Source: Clostridiales bacterium
GTDB taxonomy: Bacteria; Bacillota; Clostridia; Saccharofermentanales; Saccharofermentanaceae
Direction of reading: 5' to 3'
NCBI GenBank assembly: GCA_017510605.1
Contig: JAFWMQ010000012.1
Coordinates: 62,001-126,000 of the forward strand
DNA length: 64,000 nucleotides
A program made the translations under genes and the position numbers. Position 1 is the stretch's first letter; each line of letters begins with the position of its first letter. This document shows, piece by piece, positions 31,573 through 39,234 of the stretch. The notes beneath the pieces were generated by a model that was not told the DNA's origin, did no database searches, and saw only the letters and a program-made list of their open reading frames with translations.

Positions 31573-32514
31573 ATGAAGAAGAACAATGCATTCGGAATAA
31601 TCATCCTTATCGCAATAATACTTGCGGCAGATTATCTGCTGAGCGCTGTTCTGGCCTGGATTCTTGGCTGGCAAGATCCTACCTTGTTCCTGATTATTTC
31701 CGTGCTTTTTTCCATGTTATTATTCCCCGAACTTGTCAACCCGGCTGTTTATCCTATTGCGAAAAGCACGATGAACAAAAACATTAAGAAGCAGAACTTC
31801 GGAAAGACTACTACATTTACATCAAGAACAAGGCATACATTTAAATCCATACTCTGTATAGACGAAGAAACGGGAAGAGTGGGATATGTCTCGCTGTCAG
31901 ATCCGTTCAGGTTCCAGATGGCAAATCCGGGGGATCTGAGCAAGATAAGATCGACAATCGGTTCGGTTGCAAGAGGCGGAACAAGATTTGTATTCTTTGA
32001 GTTCTACTGCGGCGATAACAGGATGCGTTTCCCGATATTCAAAGCCGGAAGACACGGGCTTGATATGGTTGTTAATCCGAACATTGTTCAGGATTCTCTG
32101 GACGAAGGCAGCCGGATCTGTAATCTGTTATTAAGGTTTAATCCCGGCGGCAATGACTTCTCGATCAACAGGAATATCCCTTTTTCAAAGACGGGAGAAT
32201 GTGGATTTATCTTCTCCTTAATTTCAATCCATGTAACTGTCGTAGCGTTGATGAGTGAATTTATAATAGCTGCGTCGCACGCAGAAAGTCTTTCGTTCGA
32301 TGCTTTCATACTGTCATATGTACTGATATTAATCGCAACGGTATTGGCAATAACAGGTCTTGTACTGGGCATCAAGGCTATAAAAGACGCTCGGGTTTCT
32401 CCAGTAAGAGGAAAAGGTTATGCCAAAGCTGCAGTGATAATTCCGTCGATACTTCTGGTTATCCTTATCGGGTCACTGTTACTGCTCCTAAAAGGCTTAG
32501 GATCAGTCAGCTAG
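31573..32514 (+). CDS. Membrane protein of unknown function with DUF4190-like end
   Basis: A 313-residue protein. Two helices lie in residues 5-60. A soluble region of 150 residues (KTTTFTSRTRHTFKSILCID, then GTRFVFFEFYCGDNRMRFP) follows. Three helices end the protein, with GLVLGIKAIKDARVSPVRGKGYAKAAVI between the last two, as in DUF4190 proteins. There is no clear ribosome site (TAGGAG is 30 bases away), so start or leader use is uncertain. The function is not recognised. Confidence 0.6.
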   Translation: MKKNNAFGIIILIAIILAADYLLSAVLAWILGWQDPTLFLIISVLFSMLLFPELVNPAVYPIAKSTMNKNIKKQNFGKTTTFTSRTRHTFKSILCIDEETGRVGYVSLSDPFRFQMANPGDLSKIRSTIGSVARGGTRFVFFEFYCGDNRMRFPIFKAGRHGLDMVVNPNIVQDSLDEGSRICNLLLRFNPGGNDFSINRNIPFSKTGECGFIFSLISIHVTVVALMSEFIIAASHAESLSFDAFILSYVLILIATVLAITGLVLGIKAIKDARVSPVRGKGYAKAAVIIPSILLVILIGSLLLLLKGLGSVS

Positions 32515-32540
32515 GATATATGATCAAGCAAACCGCTGTT

Positions 32541-32549
32541 TGATAAAAT
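32541..32549 (+). promoter_or_regulatory. Extended -10-like TGATAAAAT before the S66 peptidase gene
   Basis: TG-A-TAAAAT lies about 54 bases before ATG 32603, whose ribosome site is GGGGAGAG. Confidence 0.35.
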
Positions 32550-32602
32550 GAAAACGTTAGAACACATAGTTTTACATGGGATAATTTACCGGGGAGAGCG
32601 AA

Positions 32603-33676
32603 ATGAAAGAACTCATCATACCTTCAAAACTGAATGCAGGCGATAAAGTAGCTTTTATCTCTATATCCGGCGGACGTGCCGGAGATGAGGACATGCTTCC
32701 CAGATATTTGCTGGGCAAAAGAAGATTCGAAAAGATCTTTAATGTGGAAGTAGTCGAGACGCCTAATGCGCTTAAGGGGAGTGAGTACCTTTACGAGCAT
32801 CCCGAGAAAAGAGCAGAGGATCTGATGTGGGCTTTGAAGGATGATTCCATCAAAGGCATCATCTGCAATCAGGGCGGAGATGATTCATATCGTGTACTTC
32901 CGTATATTGATACACAGGTCATTCACGATTACCCGAAAGTATTTATGGGTTTTTCCGACATTGCTACATGGACGGCAGTTTATACTTATGCGGGAGTCCG
33001 TTCTTATTACGGTCCTACTGTTCTGACACCGATTGCACAGCCCGGAAAACTGGATGAATATACGGAAAACGCGATCCGGCGGACATTATTTTCGAACGAG
33101 GTAATAGGCGAGATAAAGCCTTCGGAAAAGAACACGCCCATTGATTGGACTACCACATACACGATCGACGGAGTGCAGTATGAAAGATTTCCGGATAATG
33201 ATGAGATCGAGGATCTGAAAGATCCGATACCCTGGGAATCAGGCACCGGTTACAAGGTGCTGCAGGGAAGCGGAAAAGTCAGAGGTTATGTTATCCCGGT
33301 CTGCGGAGGACCTCTTTGGCAGATTATGGGGACTAAGTTTTTCCCGGGTCCGGATATTTGGGAAGATTCCATTATCGCAATGGAACACTGCAGTATCTAC
33401 GGAAGTAAATTGGCCGGATTGCATGAACTCCGTGCATTTGCAGCGGCCGGAGTATTTGATAAGGCTAAGGCCGTGATCACAGGACCTCTTGATGATGACA
33501 GCAAGGAAACACTTTTCAAGGTTATCTTAAAGGAAGTGCACAGACCGGATATTGTAATCGTGGAGAACTTGGATTTCATTCACAGAACGCCTATGACAGT
33601 GCTTCCTGTCGGAGCGCAAGTGGAGGTGGATTGTGATGGGCCTGCAATACGTATTTTAGAATCCGGAGTGTCATGA
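32603..33676 (+). CDS. S66 family peptidase (LD-carboxypeptidase / MccF-like)
   Basis: A 357-residue cytosolic protein. The S66 nucleophile is S118 in GFSDI; E261 (SIIAMEHC) and H327 (FIHRTPMTVLPVGA) complete the Ser-Glu-His triad. The family includes LdcA, which trims murein tetrapeptides during wall recycling, and MccF, which inactivates microcin C and aminoacyl-nucleotides. The insertion near 175-205 and NQGGDDSYRVLPYID favour the MccF-like subgroup, but substrate cannot be decided. It has its own promoter and a 4-helix membrane gene 18 bases downstream. Confidence 0.85.
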   Translation: MKELIIPSKLNAGDKVAFISISGGRAGDEDMLPRYLLGKRRFEKIFNVEVVETPNALKGSEYLYEHPEKRAEDLMWALKDDSIKGIICNQGGDDSYRVLPYIDTQVIHDYPKVFMGFSDIATWTAVYTYAGVRSYYGPTVLTPIAQPGKLDEYTENAIRRTLFSNEVIGEIKPSEKNTPIDWTTTYTIDGVQYERFPDNDEIEDLKDPIPWESGTGYKVLQGSGKVRGYVIPVCGGPLWQIMGTKFFPGPDIWEDSIIAMEHCSIYGSKLAGLHELRAFAAAGVFDKAKAVITGPLDDDSKETLFKVILKEVHRPDIVIVENLDFIHRTPMTVLPVGAQVEVDCDGPAIRILESGVS

Positions 33677-33694
33677 TCTTTTAGGGAAATTGTT

Positions 33695-34117
33695 ATGAAA
33701 AAAGGAATTTGTATCCTGTATTACATTACAGCAGTAATCAGTGCTTTGGTCGGATTATGGCATTTCTTTGTGCCCCGGATGTTTCAATGGTATGACTATC
33801 TGCCAACGCAATACGAGAACTTGATAGTAGGTATCGATTATACAAACTACTGCTTCTCATTATTGTTGTTTGGACTGAGTGTGATGCTTATTATTCTTGC
33901 GAAAAAAGCCTTATCATTGAATAAGGAAGTGATCTGCTTTTATTTCTTTTTGACGATAGTATGGGTTTTCAGGGCCTGCCTTGCAAGTTTCATTGAACCA
34001 TGGCCATTACAACCAATACCTGCAGCAGCCATTGGACAGCTTATCGCATCAGATACACTTGCAGTAATGATGGTAGTTGTGAGTGTGTGTTTTATCAGGG
34101 CATTAAAGAAGAAATGA
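33695..34117 (+). CDS. Small four-helix membrane protein
   Basis: A 140-residue protein with four hydrophobic helices (about 5-27, 50-70, 78-98, 110-135) and a basic end RALKKK. It resembles small DUF-type membrane proteins with WHFFVPRMFQWYDY. It is co-directional with the S66 peptidase, 18 bases later (ribosome site AGGGAAA), so an operon is likely. Function unknown. Confidence 0.65.
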   Translation: MKKGICILYYITAVISALVGLWHFFVPRMFQWYDYLPTQYENLIVGIDYTNYCFSLLLFGLSVMLIILAKKALSLNKEVICFYFFLTIVWVFRACLASFIEPWPLQPIPAAAIGQLIASDTLAVMMVVVSVCFIRALKKK

Positions 34118-34130
34118 CATTTTTGGGGCA

Positions 34131-34733
34131 TTAGCTGTTAATATCCATATCCTCGTCCCAGTATTTATTCTTTTTGTCCAGCATAAGCATTATGTCGTCA
34201 TCACTGAACAATCTGAAGTGATTCAGGTCAACGCCGACATTGAATCCGAAAGGTTTCCACAACCCGCCGTATCTGTGCGTGTGGCCGAATAAAGTCTGAC
34301 AGTCTTTGGCATGGTCAGTAGGCTTATGCGTCAGGAAGAACTTTTCACCTTTTATATCGACATAGTCATTCAGCTTAACATCATCGAATTTGCATGAAGG
34401 ATCATTCAGGCAGTATTCGCGGAACTTATCGAAAGAACCGTCAAAACAATCGTCGATAGCACGCTGTTCATTGTTTCCGATAATGAGGATGATGTGCGCG
34501 TTTATCTGCTTTGATACGGCAAGACCGCTCCTGAAATCCTTTTCGCTCTTCGGACCGCAGTTACAGAAATCTCCAATGACATATATGGTGTCATCAGAAG
34601 ATGCCTGTTCATTCCAAATCCTTACCTGCTCTTCTGTATACTCATTAATGTCCTTGAAAGGCCGGTTATCGCGAACCATGACCTCTTTTGAATCCGAACC
34701 GAAATGAGTATCAGCAGTATACCAGTTGCTCAT
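34131..34733 (-). CDS. Calcineurin-like metallophosphoesterase
   Basis: A 200-residue protein. Motifs are DTH (D8, H10), GDFCN (D55), then GNNE where GNHE/GNHD is usual, H136, and GHTH (H151, H153). The metal ligands appear intact but the histidine that acts as proton donor in motif III is asparagine (N88), so activity could be altered. The family hydrolyses phosphodiesters, including cyclic nucleotides and diadenosine polyphosphates. The start at 34733 (MSNWYTADTHF) is preferred to 34742, because GGGGA lies at a better distance. The upstream gene starts 597 bases away on the same strand with a 15-base gap. Confidence 0.8.
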   Translation of the reverse strand: MSNWYTADTHFGSDSKEVMVRDNRPFKDINEYTEEQVRIWNEQASSDDTIYVIGDFCNCGPKSEKDFRSGLAVSKQINAHIILIIGNNEQRAIDDCFDGSFDKFREYCLNDPSCKFDDVKLNDYVDIKGEKFFLTHKPTDHAKDCQTLFGHTHRYGGLWKPFGFNVGVDLNHFRLFSDDDIMLMLDKKNKYWDEDMDINS

Positions 34734-34748
34734 TGCACGCATTCCCCG

Positions 34749-35330
34749 TCATACCAATCTTGAACCGCAATTGCGACAGAAATGTCCTGATACCCCGGTG
34801 GGTGTTCCGCATTTAGTACAGAACTTGGGGCGTGACACAATTTGATTGTTTTGAGCAACTGCCTGAATTCCCGCGGTTGACTTAGCCTTTTTGTTTTTTA
34901 TCGTACCTGCTACTACAGTAAAGATCATTCCTGCAAGCGCCAAAGCAAATCCTGCAATATCAATGACCGATACTTTTGTATCAGAACTATCTGTAGAAAG
35001 TTCGGGTATTTTAGGTGCAGGGTTAAGTATTATCATTAATGTATATGTGATCATTAAGCCAAAGCTTAAAGCGGTAAAGCCATAGACAATCAGTTCACGC
35101 TTCATATATGTTTTGTTTGGGGCTTTCCGGTTTTTGTGGAACAGTATTATTCCGCCTACCAGAGTAAATACGAATCCGGCAAAAAACGTCAGGACGAACA
35201 GCGGTACAACTATTATCTCCATGCCACTAAGATATTGAACACCCCATAGAAAAGCTATGCCAATGAATAATGCATCCGGAATCATCATTATTAAAGAAAC
35301 AATATGCATTATCAGATTGGTCACACGCAT
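34749..35330 (-). CDS. Four-helix membrane protein with C-terminal zinc ribbon
   Basis: A 193-residue protein. Helices lie near 8-35, 40-65, 80-105 and 120-145. The C-terminus has a zinc ribbon (CTKCGTPTGVSGHFCRNCG). This inverts the usual order here, where ribbons are N-terminal. AGGGCTT is the minus-strand ribosome site. It is upstream of, and probably co-transcribed with, the metallophosphoesterase. Function unknown. Confidence 0.7.
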   Translation of the reverse strand: MRVTNLIMHIVSLIMMIPDALFIGIAFLWGVQYLSGMEIIVVPLFVLTFFAGFVFTLVGGIILFHKNRKAPNKTYMKRELIVYGFTALSFGLMITYTLMIILNPAPKIPELSTDSSDTKVSVIDIAGFALALAGMIFTVVAGTIKNKKAKSTAGIQAVAQNNQIVSRPKFCTKCGTPTGVSGHFCRNCGSRLV

Positions 35331-35508
35331 TTAATAAGCCCTCAAAATCTTCCCGGATAAAATACATTGACTGAGGATTCCTTCATTCCAAAGCCATGTC
35401 AAAGGTATTTTATCATACGTTCAGACGGACTGTTATTGGAAAACATTATTCGATTTGTAAAGAGAATTATAGGATAATCTAAATCGTTATCTATATAGGA
35501 AAACTGAA

Positions 35509-35643
35509 ATGGAAACCGAAAACACAAATTACATCAGCAGAAATAAGATCCGCAAATGAACTGTGGGTATTTGCAAGTTTTGCGGAACAGCTATCAAGGT
35601 TGGCCGTGACGGCAAAATCGAGTTCTTAAGTAATGACGATTGA
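35509..35643 (+). pseudogene. Tiny zinc-knuckle ORF interrupted by an in-frame TGA
   Basis: ATG 35509 follows AGGAAAA and encodes 16 codons (METENTNYISRNKIRK), then TGA (35557-35559), then 27 in-frame codons (TVGICKFCGTAIKVGRDGKI and onward) to TGA 35641. The second part has a CxxC knuckle typical of this window's zinc ribbons. TGA is a normal stop elsewhere, so this is most simply a broken gene, perhaps TGG to TGA. Confidence 0.4.
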
Positions 35644-35652
35644 ACCGGGGAT

Positions 35653-36156
35653 TTACTGATCCATTCTGGAAAGAATAAACTCCGGCGCCTCTCCAATAAC
35701 AATAGAGTCTGTAATTTCAATTACTTTACAACCGTCTTTACTATATTCGGATATGAAACTCTGCTCGTTATCAAAAACTATTTCTTTCCCGTACCAGGGC
35801 ATCGGAGACTGAGGTGTCAATTCCAAGTATATAGTTTTATTTTCTACGTAAAAAGTCAAAACTGTATGGAACTTTCCGCATTGCCTGTCATGTAAAAGCC
35901 AAATCTTACTCGGGACACTCTGTTCATCAAGAATGGCTCTCATCAGAATAACTATATCGTTGCAAGTACCCACTTTTGCCTGCCTGGTATCTCTAGGATT
36001 TTGAATGCGATAATCTGATAATAACCGTTCAAAGAATTCCTCATCAAAACCACTGGACATATCAGGTTTATAAGTCTTTCCGTTTAGATAAATACCATAT
36101 TCATAACCATTATCTAAAAGCTCATCTCTAAGCAGATTGCATATTTTATGAATCAT
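35653..36156 (-). CDS. Transglutaminase-like cysteine protease fold protein
   Basis: A 167-residue protein. C65 (GTCNDIVILMRAIL), H97 (KFHTVLTFYV) and an acidic residue near 112 (YLELTP) match the transglutaminase-like Cys-His-Asp/Glu triad in order and spacing. No signal peptide is present, so it acts in the cytosol. Bacterial members are often peptidases or peptide cyclisers. The start at 36156 follows GGGGAA; a TTG at 36204 lies at the transcript start. It is divergent from the zinc-ribbon gene at 36303. Confidence 0.75.
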   Translation of the reverse strand: MIHKICNLLRDELLDNGYEYGIYLNGKTYKPDMSSGFDEEFFERLLSDYRIQNPRDTRQAKVGTCNDIVILMRAILDEQSVPSKIWLLHDRQCGKFHTVLTFYVENKTIYLELTPQSPMPWYGKEIVFDNEQSFISEYSKDGCKVIEITDSIVIGEAPEFILSRMDQ

Positions 36157-36207
36157 CGAAAATTCCCCGGTCAAGCCCGATTTCTCTTTCAACTTACTTC
36201 GCAAAGA

Positions 36208-36216
36208 ATTATATCA
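36208..36216 (-). promoter_or_regulatory. Extended -10 (minus strand) for the transglutaminase-like gene
   Basis: The minus strand reads TG-A-TATAAT. The start near 36201 leaves a 45-base leader. It is only 10 bases from the opposing TATAAT. Confidence 0.5.
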
Positions 36217-36223
36217 CGGCATC

Positions 36224-36232
36224 TGCTATAAT
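36224..36232 (+). promoter_or_regulatory. Extended -10 for the zinc-ribbon/TPR gene at 36.3 kb
   Basis: TG-C-TATAAT. The start near 36239 leaves a leader of about 64 bases. The -35 region would overlap the opposing -10. Confidence 0.5.
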
Positions 36233-36302
36233 CCCTAAAGTGGATGGGGTATTATAATGGGAATAGATGAAATAATTGTGGGAATATTAGGAGTAGACTA
36301 AG

Positions 36303-37376
36303 ATGAAAGATCTTAAAATGCATATCTGTCCGACTTGTGGAGGAAAACTCTCTGTTGATATAGAACGTCAGATGTACGAATGCCCGTTCTGCGGTGTGAC
36401 ATTCGACTATGACTATTTCCGTGAGGAGAGCGTATTGGGCATAGCTGCCCAAGCGCTTAAGAATAATGAGTTTACTTCTGCGGGCAGAGCTTACGATTTT
36501 CTGTTGGAGAAAGAGCCTGATAACTTTGAAGCTCTTCGCGGCAAGGCCCTCATAGCAATGAACATACCAAAGATCGACGATATATGCCGTCTCGATCTTT
36601 TTTCTAAGAACGACCATAAGCCGGCCTATAAAGAGATCGACAGGGCAATCAAATCGTCCAAGTCTCAGGACCGCGAGTATTTTACTGTCATGAAGGATAT
36701 TGTTGACGCGGGTCATGAGTATATCGATGAGAACGCGCAGCTCGAGGCCCAAAGGAACGAGAGAAATAAAACGCTAAGCAGCCTTAATGAATTCGTCAAG
36801 GAAAGAGACACTATATGCATCTATTCTTCTGCAAAGATCCGTCCGAAGAAAGCTGTTATCCTGACGATCGTTTGCTATATAGTATGCTGCCTGCTGATAT
36901 TCCTGGGTTATAAGTTTGCCACGAGAAATCCGTATGCTAAAGCTGAGGATCTCAGTCAATATGAGACGACACAAACTTCGGACTCAGCAGACAGGACTAA
37001 TTATCTGAATAGTTCGAACTTCGACATTAACGATTTTTCAAAATGGTACACTAACCATGAAAAATATGAAGAAGCTCTTGAGAGGGAAGAGCAGCGTAAG
37101 ATCAACTATGATGAATGGGAGAAAAACCATGATCATTCCTACTCCGGCCTCATATGGATTCTGGGTATCGCTACTGTTGTTTTTGCATCGATCGTATTCA
37201 TTGTTTTCAAGTGGGGAAGATTTATCGATTCCGAGATCTCTAAGATACATGCCAAAATGGATGAACAGGCCGATAAGATCAAGAACAGCGAGAAGAGGAT
37301 GGATGAGATCAAAGACAGGATCGATCAGGACTATAAGCGTCTGTGCGAACTTCATCCCATAAATGAATCGGAGTAA
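36303..37376 (+). CDS. Membrane protein with zinc-ribbon/TPR-like module
   Basis: A 357-residue protein. The zinc ribbon uses C9, C12, C27 and C30, followed by TPR-like helices (EFTSAGRAYDFLLEKEPDNF). Two membrane helices lie near 180-203 and 280-305, with a 75-residue Tyr/Asn-rich segment between them that should be outside. A coiled coil (312-350) ends the protein. The module is the same as the two in the 29871-31412 protein. TAGGAGT is the ribosome site. Function unknown. Confidence 0.75.
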   Translation: MKDLKMHICPTCGGKLSVDIERQMYECPFCGVTFDYDYFREESVLGIAAQALKNNEFTSAGRAYDFLLEKEPDNFEALRGKALIAMNIPKIDDICRLDLFSKNDHKPAYKEIDRAIKSSKSQDREYFTVMKDIVDAGHEYIDENAQLEAQRNERNKTLSSLNEFVKERDTICIYSSAKIRPKKAVILTIVCYIVCCLLIFLGYKFATRNPYAKAEDLSQYETTQTSDSADRTNYLNSSNFDINDFSKWYTNHEKYEEALEREEQRKINYDEWEKNHDHSYSGLIWILGIATVVFASIVFIVFKWGRFIDSEISKIHAKMDEQADKIKNSEKRMDEIKDRIDQDYKRLCELHPINESE

Positions 37377-37441
37377 CATCTACCGGATTATATCAAGATA
37401 GGCCCATCACTTACCCTTAAGATCTCTGCCCGTTTGACGAA

Positions 37442-37450
37442 TGATATAAT
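37442..37450 (+). promoter_or_regulatory. Extended -10 placing the transcript start at ATG 37457
   Basis: TG-A-TATAAT, then six bases, then ATG. The predicted first base is the A of the start codon; no ribosome site exists, so translation is probably leaderless. Confidence 0.55.
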
Positions 37451-37456
37451 AGCCCT

Positions 37457-38182
37457 ATGACAGATGGCGGAGTTAACACAGATAAGTTATTTGACGGCAG
37501 TCAGATTGTTATAGGCAGGGGCGCACAGGCTGATGTTTACAGTTTCCGGGGCTATGCCTACAAAGTGTACAGGCCGGCATATCCCGTGGAATGGATCGAG
37601 TTCGAGAAAAGACAGCAATCTGAGATCAACCGCGCCGGTCTCTCCCCGGTAAAGTATTACGACACAGCGGATCCGCATATCGTTAAGATGGATCTGATCA
37701 CAGGCGATACGCTCGAGAAAAAGATGCTCGATGGTTTTACAGGTGGATTCGATATGCTGGCAGAGATGTTCCGCAAGGTGCATCAGGCAGATCCTTCTGA
37801 TATAAAGATGCCGCGTCTGATCGAAACTGCAGGCATCGGATTGGGAGAAGAAGAAAAGGAAAAGATAATTCCGGTTATAGAGCGTCTGTCATCCTCATAT
37901 GAGAACCGTATCTGCCATCTGGACATGCATTTTCTGAATGTCATGCTGCCGGAAAACGGAACTGAACCGGTCATCATTGACTGGATCAATTCAAGGATCG
38001 CTCCTGCCGTATTTGATTATGCCAGAACTTATGTGGTGCTCAAGGAATGTGCTCCCGAGATCCTCGGTCTGTATGAGAATGCAACAGCTTCTGACATTGC
38101 ATCTTTGGGGATCACAGATAAAGATTTTGGTGATGCGGTTACTGTCTGTGCGGTTATCAGAAATAGAGAGAAAAATGTATAA
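37457..38182 (+). CDS. Aminoglycoside-phosphotransferase-like small kinase
   Basis: A 241-residue protein. The P-loop-like IGRGAQADVY (19-28) and K36 in AYKVYRP form the nucleotide site. H154-L-D156 to N161 (CHLDMHFLNV) is the catalytic loop, and D175 (IIDWINS) binds metal. This matches the APH/choline kinase group (TIGR02172-like). Substrates range from aminoglycosides to small metabolites; resistance should not be assumed. The start coincides with the predicted transcript start, suggesting leaderless translation. Confidence 0.8.
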   Translation: MTDGGVNTDKLFDGSQIVIGRGAQADVYSFRGYAYKVYRPAYPVEWIEFEKRQQSEINRAGLSPVKYYDTADPHIVKMDLITGDTLEKKMLDGFTGGFDMLAEMFRKVHQADPSDIKMPRLIETAGIGLGEEEKEKIIPVIERLSSSYENRICHLDMHFLNVMLPENGTEPVIIDWINSRIAPAVFDYARTYVVLKECAPEILGLYENATASDIASLGITDKDFGDAVTVCAVIRNREKNV

Positions 38183-38287
38183 CTGCCGACAGTCTTAGAT
38201 AATTTTATTATATGCAACAACGCCTCTTTATTGACTGTATTTAGTTTATAAACATAAAATTGTGGTATCAGGCAGATGGGGGCCTTT

Positions 38288-39208
38288 ATGAAGACTGAAT
38301 TAAGCCTTAATGAAAACTATATCAAGAGATTTATCACTGCTTCGTTGGCTGCGCTTATCTTTGTCGCGTTCTTTTCGAGGATGGTAATGGCCGATACAGG
38401 TCCGAAGCGTTCGATCGAGATCAAGATCATCAATCCGCCTGCGGAACCTTACTATGTTGCGCTTGTCATGCCGACAGAACATGTTGCCAACATCAATGAC
38501 ACCAACAGATACGATCACATTCCGGAAGATCACGACTGGGTCAGGGAGATCTTCTACGAATATAACGAAGACGGCTTCAGGTTGTTCACATACGCAGGCG
38601 GAACGAATTCCATCAAGTATTCAGGTGAGCATATAGATTTTTATAAAGGTGAGAACATAGTCAGATACGGCTACATGGTGCCCTCGACATTCAAGGTCAT
38701 GATCGTGAACGAGAGCGGTGAAGTTACCGTCAGCAATGAGGTCACGGCAAAGATATTCCATTCGAGATGTGAATACGATTATTCCACGAACACTCTGAAA
38801 GAGGTATATGTTCCTTCGTTCGGTTCAGATTTCTTCATCGAGACAGTGTTGTATCTGGCAATCACATTGGTAGTGGAAGGCATCATTCTTCTTTGCTTCG
38901 GACTGTTCAGAAAGAAGAACCTGAAGTATTTCCTGATCGTCAATATTACAACGCAGTTCCTGCTGTTCATATATAATTTCTTGTCAAGATTATTCATTGT
39001 GGTCCTCAAGAATCACTTCGCGCTCTGGCTCGTGATGGAAGTCGTGATCCTGGTCATTGAGACCATCTGGTACAGCAATAAACTCGTCAAAAAGCAGGGC
39101 GATGTATCGAAGGTGAGGAACATAATTTATGCGATCACAGCAAACCTCGTCAGCGCATTCTTTGATGTGCCGGTATTAATGTTCATGGGAATCATGAGAA
39201 ACCGTTGA
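38288..39208 (+). CDS. Signal-peptide membrane protein, paralogue of the 3.9 kb protein
   Basis: A 306-residue protein with the same plan as 3896-4801: signal segment ending MADTGPKRS, ectodomain with LFTYAGG and YGYMVPSTFKV, then four helices with FRKKNL. The stretch CEYDYSTNTLKEV is identical in both, and about 31 bases coding for it are identical too, which points to recent duplication or conversion. The start at 38288 is chosen for GGGGGCC upstream. It is followed after 26 bases by the acetyltransferase. Confidence 0.7.
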   Translation: MKTELSLNENYIKRFITASLAALIFVAFFSRMVMADTGPKRSIEIKIINPPAEPYYVALVMPTEHVANINDTNRYDHIPEDHDWVREIFYEYNEDGFRLFTYAGGTNSIKYSGEHIDFYKGENIVRYGYMVPSTFKVMIVNESGEVTVSNEVTAKIFHSRCEYDYSTNTLKEVYVPSFGSDFFIETVLYLAITLVVEGIILLCFGLFRKKNLKYFLIVNITTQFLLFIYNFLSRLFIVVLKNHFALWLVMEVVILVIETIWYSNKLVKKQGDVSKVRNIIYAITANLVSAFFDVPVLMFMGIMRNR

Positions 39209-39234
39209 CGGATCAACCTGCAGGAGAAGTGATT

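Noticed and set aside
35557..35559. Selenocysteine codon in the zinc-knuckle ORF
   Set aside because: The TGA follows a lysine, not a redox context, and I see no hairpin of the bacterial SECIS type right after it. A nonsense mutation is simpler.
37457..38182. Antibiotic resistance gene
   Set aside because: The kinase fold is broad (choline, sugar and aminoglycoside kinases); nothing in the sequence or context indicates an antibiotic substrate.
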